Below, one piece after another: positions 12,470 through 14,367 of a stretch of DNA of 14,367 nucleotides. The notes beneath the pieces are model-generated. The model saw only the letters and a program-made list of their open reading frames with translations, had not been told where the DNA came from and did no database searches. This DNA is from Candidatus Methanophagales archaeon (GTDB taxonomy: Archaea; Halobacteriota; Syntropharchaeia; Alkanophagales; Methanospirareceae): positions 1-14,367 of the forward strand of contig DAOUUS010000012.1 in the NCBI GenBank assembly GCA_030668065.1, read 5' to 3'. Numbering within the stretch: the first letter of the stretch is position 1; each line of letters starts with the position of its first letter. The translations under genes and the position numbers were made by a program.

Positions 12470-12718
12470 ATGAGTGGTATGGGTCAAGGCGGCGGAAGGG
12501 GCCAAGGTCGAGGTCAGGGTCAAGGACAAGGACAAGGACAAGGACAAGGTCAGGGTCAAGGACAAGGACAAGGTCGAGGTAGAATGGGCGGCAATGCTTC
12601 AGGCATAGGCGGTGAATGTCGCTGCCCCAATTGCGGATATGCGGTACCACATCAAGCGGGAGTGCCATGCTATCAGCAGACATGCCCGAAATGTGGGACT
12701 AACTTGGTAAGAGCCTGA
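12470..12718 (+). CDS. Gly-Gln repeat protein with C-terminal zinc ribbon
   Basis: 82 residues. After MSGMGQGGG comes a run of about 14 Gly-Gln or Gly-Arg pairs (residues 9-40), then a compact cysteine domain: C50, C52-x2-C55 (CPNCGYAVPHQAGVPC), C67 and C72-x2-C75. The cysteine part resembles zinc-ribbon tails found beside NifX-like and DUF134 genes in other prokaryotes. The first half is low complexity and probably unstructured, perhaps a flexible tether or a hydrophilic coat. AGGAGG at 12451-12456 supports independent translation from ATG 12470. It is the last gene of the cluster. It could bind zinc, or Fe-S given its neighbours. Function is unknown. Confidence 0.85.
   Translation: MSGMGQGGGRGQGRGQGQGQGQGQGQGQGQGQGQGRGRMGGNASGIGGECRCPNCGYAVPHQAGVPCYQQTCPKCGTNLVRA
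12498..12578. repeat. GGNCAA-type hexanucleotide tandem repeat
   Basis: About 13 copies of a 6-bp unit (mostly GGACAA, with GGTCAA, GGTCAG and GGTCGA variants) encode Gly-Gln or Gly-Arg pairs. Runs of identical GGACAA units suggest slippage-driven expansion. Copy number is likely to vary between strains without shifting the frame. Confidence 0.85.
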
Positions 12719-12737
12719 AAGCAACTGGTAAACAAAC

Positions 12738-12771
12738 CATTCTTTACTTTCTATTTTTTGCTGTTTTTGTA
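12738..12771 (+). terminator. T-rich terminator region after the NifX-zinc ribbon operon
   Basis: The spacer between the convergent zinc-ribbon and nadA genes carries T-rich tracts on the plus strand (TTTACTTTCTATTTTTTG then GTTTTT), the usual form of archaeal terminators. There is no stable hairpin. No comparable T-run exists for nadA on the other strand. Confidence 0.4.
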
Positions 12772-13686
12772 TCACGGAATCGCAAGCATCCGCTCTATCG
12801 CTTTCTTCGCTTTCCGTGCCGTTTCCGAAGGAACAACTACTACCGGCTCCTCGTTTTCCAATGCCGTTTCTATATTCGCTAAAGTATGCATCTTCATCTG
12901 TGGACATACCGCGGTATTGGAGATGGGATAGAATCTCTTTTCCGGTGTCTCCTTCTTGAGCCTGTAAAGTAGTCCTACTTCCGTGCCAATCAGGAACTCA
13001 TCAGCCGCTTCTTCATGGCAAATCTTCACCATGCCGCTGGTTGACGTGATGTAATCCGCACTGTCCTGAACTTCAGGAATGCACTCGGGATGAACAATAA
13101 CTTTTGCATCAGGATGCGCACTCTTAGCAGTTAATAAATCGTCCATCACTATCTGGTGATGCGAAGGGCAAAGCCCGTGCTCCGGAACAGGGATAATCGT
13201 CTTTGTAGTCGCCTGTTGTGCGTGATATGCTAAATTGCGGTCGGGACCAAATAGTATTGTCTGTGTGTCCATAGCATTAACTATCTTCCGTGCATTCGCG
13301 GAAGTACAGATGCAGTCGGCAAGTGCTTTGCTTTCCGCAAGCGTGTTCACGTACAGGACTACTTCAGCATCAGGATGTTCTCGTTTAGCAGCGAGTAAAG
13401 AGTCTGCGGGTAACTGCTGTGCCATAGGGCATATCGCACCCCGGTCGGGAATGACAACTTTTTTAGCGGGATTCAGTATCACTGCGGTTTCCGCCATGAA
13501 ATCCACGCCACAGAAGATGATTATATCGGCACTTGTCGTCATCGCCTTCCTTGCCAGCTCTAAGGAATCGCCTATGAATTCCGCTATGTCCTGAACCTCG
13601 GGTCGCTGATAGTTATGCGCCAGAATAATCGCGTTCTTATTCCGCTTTTGCCGTTCTATCTTCCCTATCAGTTCTTCGCGCGTCAT
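12772..13686 (-). CDS. nadA: Quinolinate synthase
   Basis: 304 residues, the normal archaeal length. NadA condenses iminoaspartate with dihydroxyacetone phosphate to quinolinate, a precursor of NAD, and uses an oxygen-sensitive [4Fe-4S] cluster. The three cluster cysteines are C86 (GAICPMAQ), C173 (EHGLCPSHH) and C261 (NTAVCPQMKMHTL). ILAHNYQRPEVQDIAEF (21-37) and FCGVDFMAETA carry substrate-binding residues, with VHPECIPEVQ in the second domain. The three-fold repeat of the NadA architecture is complete, so the protein should be active. The partner genes for iminoaspartate supply and NadC are not in the window. It is divergent from the APS-kinase-like gene across a 53-base AT-rich spacer. 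Confidence 0.97.
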   Translation of the reverse strand: MTREELIGKIERQKRNKNAIILAHNYQRPEVQDIAEFIGDSLELARKAMTTSADIIIFCGVDFMAETAVILNPAKKVVIPDRGAICPMAQQLPADSLLAAKREHPDAEVVLYVNTLAESKALADCICTSANARKIVNAMDTQTILFGPDRNLAYHAQQATTKTIIPVPEHGLCPSHHQIVMDDLLTAKSAHPDAKVIVHPECIPEVQDSADYITSTSGMVKICHEEAADEFLIGTEVGLLYRLKKETPEKRFYPISNTAVCPQMKMHTLANIETALENEEPVVVVPSETARKAKKAIERMLAIP

Positions 13687-13739
13687 GTGCTTATAATATT
13701 ATATCCATGCGATATTATTTTAATGATATATAAGAAGAA
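13687..13739. promoter_or_regulatory. Divergent promoter region between nadA and the APS-kinase-like gene
   Basis: This 53-base spacer is very AT-rich, with TATTTTAATG (about 13715-13724) some 20 bases before the plus-strand ATG and several TATA-like sequences facing nadA. Neither start has a Shine-Dalgarno, so short-leader transcripts are likely in both directions. Confidence 0.4.
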
Positions 13740-14276
13740 ATGACCTGGGCGATATGGATAACCGGCTTACCGGGCAGTGGCAAGTCGGTAATAGCGGAAA
13801 AAGTACGTACTTTATTGGAAGACTTAACAGACGTGAAAAGGCTCGAACTTGACGAGATACGGGAATTTATCACACCAAAACCGGCTTATTCAGATGCGGA
13901 ACGGGAGATTGTGTATGCCTCGTTAGTGTACATGGCGAAACTTCTGGTAGATAGCGGCAAGCCCGTTATAATAGATGCTACCGCAAACCGAATGCGATAC
14001 CGGCAAAGAGCTCGTGAGACTATACGTGATTTCGCGGAAGTGTATGTGCAGTGCTCTTTAGATACGTGCATAGAACGAGAAAAGATCAGGAAAGCGGCAC
14101 ACGCGCCCGCGGGTATATACAAAACAGCAAAAACCGTAGGTGCCACCGTGCCGGGTGTTAACGTACCGTACGAAGCGCCCGATAATCCCGAGGTTGTGGT
14201 GGATAGCGAAAAGATGTGTGTGGACGAGTGCGCAGAGAAGGTAGTGGCGTTTATCATAAAACAGAAGTGGTGCTAA
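13740..14276 (+). CDS. Adenylylsulfate-kinase-like P-loop kinase
   Basis: 178 residues, close to CysC in length. The P-loop GLPGSGKS is at 9-16. The end of the protein is CysC-like: EVYVQCSLDTCIERE (100-114), GIYKTAKT (125-132) and PGVNVPYEAPDNPEVVVDSE (138-157), matching the canonical GLYKKAR and PYEAPxNPE segments. CysC phosphorylates adenylylsulfate to PAPS. However, the substrate region is altered: LELDEIREF (35-43) stands where CysC has a DGDN-R motif, and IIDATANRMRYRQRAR (77-92) replaces the usual SFISPYR. The latter resembles the DAT-R of AAA_33-type kinases. It may be a divergent archaeal APS kinase or a kinase for another substrate. No other sulfate-assimilation gene is in the window. 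Confidence 0.78.
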   Translation: MTWAIWITGLPGSGKSVIAEKVRTLLEDLTDVKRLELDEIREFITPKPAYSDAEREIVYASLVYMAKLLVDSGKPVIIDATANRMRYRQRARETIRDFAEVYVQCSLDTCIEREKIRKAAHAPAGIYKTAKTVGATVPGVNVPYEAPDNPEVVVDSEKMCVDECAEKVVAFIIKQKWC

Positions 14277-14367
14277 GACGAAAAGGCACGAATGGACGAG
14301 CTAAACGTAACGAGTTTTTTGACACAATCGAATTTCTAGTGATATAAGTCTCGAAGATCCAGGGTAG
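14277..14367. other. Right-edge spacer after the kinase gene
   Basis: The last 91 bases contain a T6 tract (14315-14320) that could terminate the kinase transcript. No reading frame longer than about 15 codons and no RNA gene is visible before the window ends. Confidence 0.4.

Noticed and set aside
12336..12683. 115-codon minus-strand frame with Leu-Val-Leu-Asp repeats
   Set aside because: It is the complement of the GGACAA repeats in the Gly-Gln gene and has no homology-like features.
1..14367. General reassignment of TAG as a sense codon
   Set aside because: rpl14 ends with TAG exactly at the conserved C-terminus, and mfnE ends with TAG at a normal length. At most, context-dependent suppression is possible.

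Overview
The window looks like a euryarchaeal chromosome segment from a methanogen or an anaerobic methane or alkane oxidiser. The evidence is an archaeal-type ribosomal protein L14, an archaeal-style tRNA-Leu without encoded CCA, TATA-like boxes about 25 bases upstream of starts that often lack a Shine-Dalgarno, a methanofuran-biosynthesis kinase (MfnE), a chorismate-lyase-like protein that could feed methanopterin synthesis, a tungsten-type aldehyde:ferredoxin oxidoreductase and a DUF134/Mrp/NifX-like metal-cofactor cluster. The exact lineage cannot be fixed from this sequence.

Layout. 1-390: end of a Y2/HUH (IS91/IS801-like) transposase, entering from the left edge and carrying an in-frame TAG. 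399-2400 (minus): DUF167 protein followed by the oxidoreductase. 2530-3543 (plus): acylphosphatase and MfnE, convergent with hemD (3540-4340, minus). 4425-5390 (plus): an AsnB-like ATP-pyrophosphatase with a zinc ribbon, convergent with a chorismate-lyase-like gene (5442-6014, minus). 6015-9020 is the disturbed accessory part. It holds a 15-bp inverted repeat, a coding remnant, a TPR membrane protein with an overlapping small membrane-protein gene, a truncated and frameshifted tyrA relic, and a family of GTAGCC-bearing repeats. 9021-9517 (minus): rpl14 followed at once by tRNA-Leu(CAA). 9641-10126 (minus): a double zinc-ribbon protein.

10219-12718 (plus) is the most coherent system: a DUF134 helix-turn-helix regulator, an Mrp/NBP35 Fe-S carrier ATPase, two NifX/NifB-type cofactor-binding proteins and a Gly-Gln-repeat zinc-ribbon protein. 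The same 14-bp palindrome lies just before the DUF134 start and again just before the first NifX-like gene. That suggests one autoregulated circuit with two promoters handling an iron-sulfur or molybdenum/tungsten cofactor. The window ends with divergent nadA (minus) and an APS-kinase-like gene (plus).

Together the core genes serve redox and C1-cofactor metabolism: methanofuran, possibly methanopterin, tetrapyrroles, NAD and metal clusters. The 6-9 kb section looks like a site of repeated small-element insertion and gene decay.
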